DNA from: Kiritimatiellia bacterium
GTDB taxonomy: Bacteria; Verrucomicrobiota; Kiritimatiellia; SLAD01
DNA length: 9,133 nt
Assembly: GCA_007134175.1 (NCBI GenBank)
Contig: SLLF01000360.1
Span: 1 to 9,133, forward strand
Direction: 5' to 3'
Below, in pieces: positions 1-5,981 of the stretch (position 1 is its first letter; each line of letters begins with the position of its first letter). The notes under the pieces were generated by a model. The model was not told the DNA's origin, ran no database searches, and saw only the letters and a program-made list of their open reading frames with translations. A program made the translations under genes and the position numbers.

Positions 1-1
1 G

Positions 2-781
2 TTGTATTATCCCGTCGATGAAACGATTCGCCGCGATCTGGTTAAACGAGCCGATGCGGCCGGCTATCCGGTATTGGTGGTCTTGGCGGACGTTCCAGTG
101 TTCGGCTACCGGGCCAAAGAGATGCGTAATGGGTTAACGCTACCGCCTAAACTTCACTCGCGCGCGTTTCTTCAAATCTTGCAGCGCCCGCGGTGGGCAT
201 GGGCGACATTGCGGCACGGGGTGCCGCAATTCGCCGTGCTGCGGCGCTACCTGCCGGCCAACCCCTCATTGGAACATCTCGGCGCGTTTATGAACGAAAC
301 GTTCGATGGACGCCTGACGCGCGATCGCCTGGCGGAATTGCGAGACTTGTGGCCGGGTAAACTGGTTGTGAAGGGGCTTGTCAATGAAGCGGATATGGAG
401 ACCGCATTGGCGCTGGGCGTGGATGGCGTAGTCGTCTCCAATCATGGCGGGCGGCAGTTGGATGCGGGGGAATCGACGATCCAGTCGCTGATCCGCCTGG
501 CACCCGCCTACGGATCGCGGGTGGCGTTGATGATGGATGGGGGCATTCGCAGCGGAGTGGATGTGGCCCGTGCATTGGCCTGCGGCGCGGCCATGGTGTT
601 CATGGGGCGCCCTTGGGTGTACGGCGTCGGCGCGCTGGGCGACCGCGGTGGGCATCAGGTGGCGGAAATGTTCCAGCGGCAGTTAATGCAGGTGATGAGC
701 CAGGTCGGTGCGGCCTGTCCGGCGGATATAGCGCAACACTTGATCAAGCCGACACCCGCACATGAACGGCAAGGAATATAG
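2..781 (+). CDS. FMN-dependent alpha-hydroxy-acid dehydrogenase (L-lactate dehydrogenase type), C-terminal part
   Basis: Partial gene: the reading frame is open at the left edge, and about 259 of the usual ~380 residues remain. The family oxidises L-2-hydroxy acids such as lactate, glycolate or mandelate to 2-keto acids using FMN in a TIM barrel. In the fragment I see LADVPVFGYRAKEMRNG near the start (residues 28-44). An active-site lysine lies in VVKGLV (K124), and the signature SNHGGRQLD (146-154) carries the catalytic histidine H148 and substrate-binding arginine R151. The FMN-phosphate segments DGGIRSG and MGRPWVYG follow. The C-terminal helix region (MFQRQLMQVMSQVGA) is normal and the stop is TAG. 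The first codon present is an internal Leu, not a start. Substrate cannot be told from this part. The next gene begins 185 bp downstream, so it is probably not in the same operon. Confidence 0.93.
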   Translation: MYYPVDETIRRDLVKRADAAGYPVLVVLADVPVFGYRAKEMRNGLTLPPKLHSRAFLQILQRPRWAWATLRHGVPQFAVLRRYLPANPSLEHLGAFMNETFDGRLTRDRLAELRDLWPGKLVVKGLVNEADMETALALGVDGVVVSNHGGRQLDAGESTIQSLIRLAPAYGSRVALMMDGGIRSGVDVARALACGAAMVFMGRPWVYGVGALGDRGGHQVAEMFQRQLMQVMSQVGAACPADIAQHLIKPTPAHERQGI

Positions 782-810
782 CATTGAGGCCCTTGCAACG
801 CCTGTCGTGG

Positions 811-829
811 CATGGGCGTACCGCCCATG
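811..829. repeat. Perfect inverted repeat (8-bp stem, 3-nt loop)
   Basis: CATGGGCG-TAC-CGCCCATG is a perfect 8-bp dyad 30 bases after the dehydrogenase stop. It can be extended by GTG (807-809) and CAC (833-835) across a small internal loop. No T-run follows on either strand, so it is not a classical terminator, although it might slow polymerase or protect the 3' end of the upstream mRNA. It belongs to a cluster of dyads up to 884 and may be part of a REP-like intergenic element. Confidence 0.6.
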
Positions 830-836
830 AATCACG

Positions 837-884
837 GGCAAGACTTGCCTGCGCCTGCGCGCAAGCAGGTGCCCGCGCCACCTG
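837..884. repeat. Cluster of short overlapping inverted repeats in the intergenic region
   Basis: Three dyads are packed here. GGCAAG-A-CTTGCC covers 837-849. CCTGC and GCAGG pair across a 6-nt loop at 854-869. CAGGTG and CACCTG pair across a 7-nt loop at 866-884. The last two share bases 866-869, so they are mutually exclusive. Together with the dyad at 811-829 they fill most of the 185-bp gap between the dehydrogenase and the lipid operon. I see no clear sigma-70 promoter in the gap. The cluster could be a repetitive extragenic palindrome or a leader structure of the downstream operon; the sequence alone does not decide. Confidence 0.5.
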
Positions 885-953
885 GTGTGACTGGAAGTTT
901 TACAACAGCCTCGAATGCTGCAGTGTCCGCCCGGTGGCGGTATGAAGCGGGTT

Positions 954-960
954 GGGAGGG
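954..960 (+). promoter_or_regulatory. Ribosome binding site that fixes the start of the FAD oxidase gene
   Basis: GGGAGGG lies seven bases before the ATG at 967 when measured from the GGAGG core. It directly abuts the ATG at 961 and lies inside the longer TTG-started frame (952). Spacing therefore favours 967, which also puts the Rossmann strand MRIAVVGTG at the N-terminus, as is normal for the family. Confidence 0.75.
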
Positions 961-966
961 ATGTGC

Positions 967-2259
967 ATGCGAATAGCAGTGGTAGGGACGGGGATAGCCG
1001 GTTTGGGTGCGGCGCATGTGCTGCAACGGGCCGGGTGCGACGTGACCTGCTTTGAGCAGGAGGCTGAACCGGGTGGCCACGCCCATACAGAGCGGGTTGC
1101 GCAGAACGGTGAGGTGCAACCGGTAGACACCGGATTCATTGTCTATAACGAACCGAACTATCCCCTTTTCACTCGCTTGTTGCGCGAGCTGCAGGTGGCC
1201 ACGCAGCCCAGCGACATGTCGTTCGGTTGCTATAACGAAGTCAGTGGGATTATGTATTCCAGTCGGGGACTGCGCGGTCTCTGGGCCCGGCCCCGTAATG
1301 TGGTGTCGCCTGCGCTCTATCGCATGGTGGCGGATATTGCCCGCTTTAACCGGCTGGCTGGAGAGCAGTTGCGGAGAACTACGGAACCGGGTTTGCTGTT
1401 GGGCGATTTCCTGCAACAACAGCGTTTCTCCCAGGTGTTTATCGATCATTATATCAGCCCTATGTCCGCCGCGATCTGGTCCGCGCCACCCGGAGCCACG
1501 CTCGATTTCCCGGCTGAAACGTTCTTCCGGTTCTTCAACAATCACGCCCTGCTCAAACTGGCTCCGGATATTCAGTGGCGTACGGTCTGTGGTGGCAGTC
1601 GATCCTATGTGCAGGCGCTGGTTAGGCCATTTAGCGACCGCGTGCATACTCGTACAACAGTCAGGCACGTGATCCGGGAAGCCGATCAAGTACGGTTGCA
1701 ACTGGCCGGCGGTGAAGATCAATTTGTTGATCGCGTGGTGCTGGCCGTGCACGCCGATCAAGCGTTGGCGATCCTTGACCAGCCGTCCAAGTCCGAACAA
1801 GAACACCTTGCGGCTTTCCCGTATCAGCCCAACCGGGTGGCGCTGCATAATGACATTTCCCTGCTGCCGCCCGCCCGGCGGGCGTGGGCTTCATGGAACG
1901 TGCGGTTGACGTCCGCCAGCCAGCGCGGGGAAAGCCCGTTGACCATGACGTACCACATGAACCGACTGCAGGGCATGCCGGAGCGGTATCCCTACTGCGT
2001 TTCGCTGAATCCAGCGGCGGACTGGTGCGACCGGTTGCACGCCAAGCAACAAGAGGCGGGGCCGCGCATTTTCTTTGAAACCTCCTATGCGCATCCGGCC
2101 TATACCGCGCACAGCTTCGATATACAGCCCCGGTTGGCCACACTTAATGAGCACGGCCCGGTCTATTTCTGTGGGGCATGGTTCGGGTACGGATTCCACG
2201 AGGACGGGTTGCGGTCGGGCGTGGCGGCTGCGCGTGCGCTGGGGGTGGAGTGGAACTGA
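967..2259 (+). CDS. FAD-dependent amine-oxidase-like protein (NAD(P)/FAD-binding), CFAS-cluster type
   Basis: The protein has 430 residues, normal for this family. A dinucleotide-binding Rossmann fold opens it: IAVVGTGIAG (residues 3-12, GxGxxG), with an acidic residue ending strand 2 (E30) and the flavin-contact segment EPGGHAHT (34-41). The C-terminal FAD motif is YFCGAWFGYGFHEDGLRSG (400-418), typical of amine-oxidase-like flavoproteins that accompany CFAS genes. It has no signal peptide and should be cytoplasmic. The family is related to phytoene-desaturase and monoamine-oxidase flavoproteins; members beside CFAS are thought to act on fatty-acyl chains, but the reaction of this one is inferred. 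Its stop overlaps the next start (TGATG), so it is translationally coupled to the DUF1365-CFAS fusion. The start at 967 is chosen from ribosome-binding-site spacing; 961 is possible. Confidence 0.9.
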   Translation: MRIAVVGTGIAGLGAAHVLQRAGCDVTCFEQEAEPGGHAHTERVAQNGEVQPVDTGFIVYNEPNYPLFTRLLRELQVATQPSDMSFGCYNEVSGIMYSSRGLRGLWARPRNVVSPALYRMVADIARFNRLAGEQLRRTTEPGLLLGDFLQQQRFSQVFIDHYISPMSAAIWSAPPGATLDFPAETFFRFFNNHALLKLAPDIQWRTVCGGSRSYVQALVRPFSDRVHTRTTVRHVIREADQVRLQLAGGEDQFVDRVVLAVHADQALAILDQPSKSEQEHLAAFPYQPNRVALHNDISLLPPARRAWASWNVRLTSASQRGESPLTMTYHMNRLQGMPERYPYCVSLNPAADWCDRLHAKQQEAGPRIFFETSYAHPAYTAHSFDIQPRLATLNEHGPVYFCGAWFGYGFHEDGLRSGVAAARALGVEWN

Positions 2260-4244
2260 TGCGCTCACGTATTTGTCGAGGCGAGATTATCCATGCCCGC
2301 CAGCGGGACCACCGCATGGTCTTTCGCCTGGTCGTGCCGCTGATCTGGGTGGACCTGGAGGAATTGCCTGCACTGGATCGCCGCTGGCGCTGGTTCGGGC
2401 ATAACCGGTCGCGGCTCTGGTCGCTGCGCGACACGGATTACCTGACGTCCGATCACGCTGCCATCCGTGAAAAACTGGCGGCGTGCTTGCATGAGCGCGG
2501 CATTGAATTGGAGCCGGGCACCCGGGTGATGCTGCTGACGGCACCGCGCTATTTTAATTATGTATTCAATCCGGTCTCCTTCTATTTCGGTTTTTCGGCC
2601 GGTAACGAGCTGCGCTTTGCCTTGGCCGAGGTCAACAATACCTTCAAGGAAAAACATCTGTACGCCCTTGATGCGCGCGGGCAGCGCCCGGCGGATAACG
2701 GCTATGCGTTCACCCGCGATAAGGCGTTTCACGTGTCACCCTTCATGGACTTGGCCGGTCACTATCACTTTCAATTCCAGTTCATGGATGAGGGTGTGGA
2801 TATTACTATCAATCTGGAAAAAGCGGGGCGACCCTCTTTTCATGCTCGTTTGCGTGGTCATTTTTTACCCTTTGCCACGACTTCCTTCTGGCGGACGCTG
2901 GTGCGTTATCCGCTGGCAGGTTTGATCACGATGGCGAGGATTGTGATGGAAGCAGTTAAACTATATGGGCGGGGAGCTACCGTGTTCGAGCGCCCCACGC
3001 CGGTGCACGCCGACACCATTGGGCGTCGGGAACCAGGTGCTATGCCCTGGACTGCGCGGGCGGTAGTCCGTGCCCTAGAGGGCATCACTCACGGGCGGTT
3101 GGCGCTGGAGTTGCCGGACGGGACCACGTCCAGCTATGGCCGTGGCGAAGAGGATCAGGCTGTTGTTTGGCGTGTGGCGGACTGGCGCGCATTGCACCGG
3201 ATTGCCTTGGATGGGGACATTGGGTTGGGCGAGTCGTATATGAACGGTGACTGGACCACCAACGATCTTACCGCGTTCATACGTCTACTATTGGACAACC
3301 GTGAAGCACTGGAGGCTGTGGCCAACGCGTCGTGGGGCCGGCGGTGGCTGAACCGGTATTTGTCTTGGCGGCGACGCAATAACCGGCTAGGAAGCCGTCG
3401 CAATATTGCGGCCCATTACGATCTTAGCAACAAAATGTTTGCGAAATTTCTTGATGAGCACATGGCCTATTCCTGTGCAGTGTTTGCCCATTCCGACCAA
3501 TCCTTGGCGGATGCCCAGCGTAATAAGTTTGAGCGTTTGTGCCGCAAAGTCGATTTGCAGGATGGCGATGAGTTGCTCGAAATTGGCTGTGGCTGGGGCG
3601 GATTTGCTTGTTATGCCGCGCGCTTCGCCGATTGCCGCGTCACGGCGATCACCCTGTCCGAGTCCCAATATACAGCGGCCAAGGAACGGGTCGAGCGGGA
3701 AGGGCTGGCTGAGCAAGTCATGGTGAAACTTCAGGATTACCGGTCGTTGACCGGCACCTATAACAAAATAGTTTCAATCGAGATGTTTGAAGCGGTGGGG
3801 TATGCCTACTACCCCGCCTTCTTTCAAGCGATTGAGCGGTTGCTGAAATCAGACGGCGTTTTTGTTATGCAAACCATTTCTATCCCCGATCAACGGTTCG
3901 CAGCGTATCGCCATTCATTCGATTGGATCCGCAAATATATTTTCCCGGGTGGCTTGCTGCCTTCCCTGGAGGCGATTCAGCGCAACGTGACGCGTCACTC
4001 GCGGTTGGTGGTGCAGGACGTGGAGAACATTGGAACGCACTATGCCCGGACCTTACGCCACTGGCGGGAGCGGTTCAACGTGCGCTGGCCGGCCATTCGG
4101 AAGCAGGGATTTGACGTACGTTTCGAGCGGATGTGGAACTTCTATTTCAGCTATTGCGAAGCGGCGTTTGCCGCCCATTATCTGGGCAATCTGCAAATTG
4201 TCCTGGCGCGTGCGCAACGGTCGCAACCGGTGCCGCGGGTCTAG
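2259..4244 (+). CDS. DUF1365 - cyclopropane-fatty-acyl-phospholipid synthase fusion protein
   Basis: The protein has 661 residues and starts at the ATG overlapping the upstream stop, with GGTGGAG eight bases before it. Residues 1-245 are a complete DUF1365 domain (SRICRGEIIHARQR, RYFNYVFNPVSFYFGF at 97-112, AEVNNTFKEKHLY at 123-135, KAFHVSPFM at 155-163), whose function is unknown. After a linker (about 246-262) comes a SAM-dependent CFAS domain to the end. It has YSC with C406, the SAM-binding loop EIGCGWGG (441-448), MFEAVG with E511, IRKYIFPGGLLPS (557-569), Y595, and the normal end MWNFYFSYCEAAF. CFAS adds a methylene from SAM to cis double bonds of membrane lipid acyl chains; relatives make methylated chains. 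At the position of the E. coli active-site His266 I see Gln538. The two domains are normally separate adjacent genes. No in-frame stop or sign of error is seen at the seam. Confidence 0.93.
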   Translation: MRSRICRGEIIHARQRDHRMVFRLVVPLIWVDLEELPALDRRWRWFGHNRSRLWSLRDTDYLTSDHAAIREKLAACLHERGIELEPGTRVMLLTAPRYFNYVFNPVSFYFGFSAGNELRFALAEVNNTFKEKHLYALDARGQRPADNGYAFTRDKAFHVSPFMDLAGHYHFQFQFMDEGVDITINLEKAGRPSFHARLRGHFLPFATTSFWRTLVRYPLAGLITMARIVMEAVKLYGRGATVFERPTPVHADTIGRREPGAMPWTARAVVRALEGITHGRLALELPDGTTSSYGRGEEDQAVVWRVADWRALHRIALDGDIGLGESYMNGDWTTNDLTAFIRLLLDNREALEAVANASWGRRWLNRYLSWRRRNNRLGSRRNIAAHYDLSNKMFAKFLDEHMAYSCAVFAHSDQSLADAQRNKFERLCRKVDLQDGDELLEIGCGWGGFACYAARFADCRVTAITLSESQYTAAKERVEREGLAEQVMVKLQDYRSLTGTYNKIVSIEMFEAVGYAYYPAFFQAIERLLKSDGVFVMQTISIPDQRFAAYRHSFDWIRKYIFPGGLLPSLEAIQRNVTRHSRLVVQDVENIGTHYARTLRHWRERFNVRWPAIRKQGFDVRFERMWNFYFSYCEAAFAAHYLGNLQIVLARAQRSQPVPRV

Positions 4245-4783
4245 TTCCGGCGCTGTCCCAACACATCCTCCACCACCAGCCGGAATTGCTCCCAGTGCTC
4301 GGCCAGCGCGGATACCGCATCTTGACCCAGTCCGACCAGCAGACCCAGTATCAGCGCACACAGCAAAGGACGACCAGACCGGGCCAACAGCCAGAATAAG
4401 CTGTAGCCGGGGACCACTATGCAGAGTAGGCCGGCAAACCAATCGTCCTGGAAAGCCAAGCCGATAACCAGCAGGTGCAGGATCAGTACGGCATGCAGTG
4501 CATACGCCGCAGAGATCGTGGTTGGCCAAGGCCACCAGTCTCCGTAGCGGCCGGCCGCCATGACCCCGCCGACCAGCATAAACACTAGCCAGGCGGCTCC
4601 CGCTGATTGCGGTATGGCGCGGCGTGACTTGATGTTACCGGTGTGCTGGGATGAAGGTGTGGCCGTTGGGTGAGTGACTGTGGCCGGTGTGTTCGTCGCG
4701 ACCGGTGACAAGCGTGACGCCGCCGGGCGTAACCGCAAACCGGACGAAGTCGAAGCGGGGGGCGTGTCAGGGGGACGGTTCAT
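4241..4783 (-). CDS. Small integral membrane protein with Ser/Thr/Pro-rich N-terminus, unknown function
   Basis: I do not recognise the family of this 180-residue protein. Residues 1-60 are rich in Pro, Ser and Thr, with scattered Arg and Lys, and look disordered. About four hydrophobic segments follow: 62-78, 89-111, 115-135 and 138-156. There is a WW/WPWP patch between the first two, and the tail is charged (AEHWEQF to the end). The start overlaps the stop of the upstream histidine-kinase-like gene (TGATG), with GGCGGA six bases before it, so the two are translationally coupled and probably work together. Its TAG stop shares CTAG with the stop of the convergent CFAS gene. Both the coupling and a coherent membrane topology support it as a real gene; the opposite strand has no better candidate. 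It could be the membrane anchor or sensor for the soluble upstream protein, which is an inference. Confidence 0.72.
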   Translation of the reverse strand: MNRPPDTPPASTSSGLRLRPAASRLSPVATNTPATVTHPTATPSSQHTGNIKSRRAIPQSAGAAWLVFMLVGGVMAAGRYGDWWPWPTTISAAYALHAVLILHLLVIGLAFQDDWFAGLLCIVVPGYSLFWLLARSGRPLLCALILGLLVGLGQDAVSALAEHWEQFRLVVEDVLGQRRN

Positions 4784-5601
4784 CAGAGATCCGCCGGAAA
4801 AAGTGCCACTAGGTCGTTACCCTGTTTGCGCCGGGTGTTGCGTAACAGCGCTCCCTGCAAGTGGTGCACGGTGCGGTATACAGCACTCAAACCCAGCATG
4901 TTCCACTCGTGCGCACAACGCCGCGCAAATGGCTTGAATAGATCCGCCCATTCCTCCTCGTCCGGTTGGCGTCCATCATGTGTACAGCGTAACAGCACAA
5001 AGCGGCCGGCGTGTAATTCCGCCTGGGCGGCCAGCCCTCCCTTACCCAGCAGCAGTTGTCCCAGCGTGATTTCGATCGTCTGCGGTGGCTCAATCGCGTG
5101 GAACGCGTGCAGGCAGCAATCCCGTATCATGTGAAACGCCGCCTCATACGGCGCAGTAAGCCCTGCCGGTGCCGCTCCGGCATGAATCCGAATTGCCGGT
5201 AGTAACAAGGTTCCCATCTCCTCGTGTAATCCGTTGACCACCTCGTGGGCCAAGTCTACCAAATTAATTTCCACGGGCTCCCCTTCCAGCCCATGACAGA
5301 AGCGCACCAATTCGCTATTGAGTTGCCGCAAGTGGTCGGCCGCCGCGATCATTTTGGTGCTGATATCAAGTTCCGGGGACTCAGCCGGCAACAGCCGTTG
5401 CAGGAGCTGTGGATATTCACAAACCGGCATCAGCAAGTTCGCCAAGGAATGGGACATCGCCCGGAGCAGAGGATTGTATGAGCCAAAACAGGGATCTTCC
5501 AAACAGGTAAATCGAACCCGCTTAAAACAAGTCGCGTCCTCAACTAAATCAGCTGCTGCACCCGGCTCGGAAGGCCTTGCCATCTGCATGGTCAAGCTCA
5601 T
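4783..5601 (-). CDS. Degenerate histidine-kinase-like protein (possible phosphotransferase)
   Basis: Soluble protein of 272 residues without membrane segments or a sensor domain. Residues 46-68 (LRAMSHSLANLLMPVCEYPQLL) match the phospho-acceptor helix of histidine kinases of the 'AHDFNNLLTPI.GY..LL' type, with H51 kept. Residues 153-180 align with the N-box region, but the essential Asn is His (CLHAFHAI, H165). The G1 region is THDGR (207-211) rather than DTGxG. LFKPF (221-225) and LGLSAVYRTVHHLQG (236-250) match the F-box and G2 regions, and the last strand LVALFPA is normal. ATP binding therefore looks lost while the phosphorylatable His stays, as in ChpT- or Spo0B-like phosphotransfer proteins. 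The fold is supported by the order of motifs; the role is inferred. The start at 5601 has no clear ribosome binding site; the ATG at 5589 is possible. A sigma-54-type promoter lies just upstream. Confidence 0.75.
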   Translation of the reverse strand: MSLTMQMARPSEPGAAADLVEDATCFKRVRFTCLEDPCFGSYNPLLRAMSHSLANLLMPVCEYPQLLQRLLPAESPELDISTKMIAAADHLRQLNSELVRFCHGLEGEPVEINLVDLAHEVVNGLHEEMGTLLLPAIRIHAGAAPAGLTAPYEAAFHMIRDCCLHAFHAIEPPQTIEITLGQLLLGKGGLAAQAELHAGRFVLLRCTHDGRQPDEEEWADLFKPFARRCAHEWNMLGLSAVYRTVHHLQGALLRNTRRKQGNDLVALFPADL

Positions 5602-5636
5602 GTAATAAACCGTAAATTATTCATCACCGCTATAGA

Positions 5637-5652
5637 AGCAAATTCCGTTCCA
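5637..5652 (-). promoter_or_regulatory. Sigma-54 (-24/-12) promoter candidate
   Basis: On the - strand the sequence reads TGGAACGGAATTTGCT. The consensus is TGGCACG-N4-TTGCT/A, so there is one mismatch, at the fourth base, and the invariant GG and GC are correctly spaced ten bases apart. Transcription would begin near 5626, leaving a leader of about 25 bases before the ATG at 5601. This would drive the histidine-kinase-like gene and the coupled membrane protein gene. The match is seen directly; activity is inferred. Confidence 0.62.
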
Positions 5653-5770
5653 TGTGCAGCCTCGTTTTTTGAATTGTTGGGGGAAATGGTAAAAAGAATG
5701 CCCATTTGACTGTGGGGAATGTAAAGGCTGGTTTAGAACGGAAAGATAGGCAGAATGATCATCCTATTTT

Positions 5771-5785
5771 TGCGAAAAATTCGCA
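5771..5785. promoter_or_regulatory. Perfect dyad, possible activator (enhancer) site
   Basis: TGCGAA-AAA-TTCGCA is a perfect 6-bp inverted repeat in AT-rich intergenic DNA, about 120 bp upstream of the sigma-54-type element. That distance is typical for enhancer-binding proteins that activate sigma-54 promoters. A second short palindrome, ATGATCAT, lies at 5755-5762. It is not followed by a T-run on the strand of the tRNA, so a terminator is less likely. Assignment as a binding site is inference. Confidence 0.35.
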
Positions 5786-5814
5786 TAACTATGGAGCGGC
5801 GGCCCGCTGTCACG

Positions 5815-5902
5815 TGGTGCTCGGGGCGGGAGTCGAACCCGCACGACCTAAAGCGGTCACTAGGCCCTCAACCTAGCGCGTCTGCCATTCCGCCACCCGA
5901 GC
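5815..5902 (-). tRNA. tRNA-Leu (anticodon GAG)
   Basis: A complete 88-base class II tRNA including an encoded CCA. The acceptor arms GCTCGGG and CCCGAGC pair over all 7 bp. The anticodon stem CTAGG/CCTAG encloses the loop TTGAGGG, giving anticodon GAG, which reads CTC and CTT. A long variable arm typical of leucine tRNAs follows, then the T-arm with GTTCGACTC. No mismatch is seen in the acceptor or anticodon stems. It is a single tRNA gene with no flanking direct repeat that would suggest an integrated element at its 3' end. It has its own promoter candidate upstream, although read-through from the DJ-1 operon on the same strand is possible. Confidence 0.97.
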
Positions 5903-5925
5903 GGGATTAACCGTCAACGTCGACC

Positions 5926-5953
5926 ATCATAGCCGTTTGTCCCGCAGCAACAA
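5926..5953 (-). promoter_or_regulatory. Sigma-70-type promoter candidate for tRNA-Leu
   Basis: On the - strand TATGAT (5926-5931) matches the -10 consensus in five of six positions. TTGTTG (5948-5953), 16 bases upstream, is a weak -35. The -10 lies 23 bases before the mature tRNA 5' end, a normal distance for a short processed leader. The -35 touches the left arm of the inverted repeat at 5941-5978. Confidence 0.5.
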
Positions 5954-5978
5954 GCCAAAATGCCCATCATGCTGCGGG
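5941..5978. repeat. Long-loop inverted repeat after the DJ-1-like gene
   Basis: CCCGCAGC (5941-5948) and GCTGCGGG (5971-5978) form a perfect 8-bp GC-rich stem with a 22-nt loop, starting three bases after the DJ-1-family stop. Position and stem strength suggest the 3'-end structure of the right-hand operon. No T-run follows the hairpin, so an intrinsic terminator is not assured. The downstream arm overlaps the -35 region of the tRNA promoter. Confidence 0.45.
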
Positions 5979-5981
5979 CCA

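Noticed and set aside
832..1848. Long - strand open frame of 338 codons opposite the FAD oxidase gene
   Set aside because: It is rich in His, Arg and Gln without recognisable motifs, as expected for the antisense of a GC-rich gene. The + strand frame has clear FAD-binding motifs and a ribosome binding site.
2178..2258. 27-codon upstream extension of the DUF1365-CFAS frame
   Set aside because: It lies inside the oxidase gene, reads as Arg/Gly-rich non-domain sequence, and DUF1365 starts normally at the ATG at 2259 with a good ribosome binding site.
4030..4535. Open frames on both strands across the CFAS end and membrane-protein gene
   Set aside because: They cross the ends of two better-supported genes and show low-complexity Pro/Arg/Ser composition with no motif.
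5795..5808. AGCGG-CGGC-CCGCT hairpin just after the tRNA as an intrinsic terminator
   Set aside because: The stem is only 5 bp and no T-run follows on the - strand; it could contribute to 3' processing but is not supported as a terminator.
5815..5902. tRNA-Leu as an integration (att) site
   Set aside because: No integrase and no partial duplicate of the tRNA 3' end is seen in the window.
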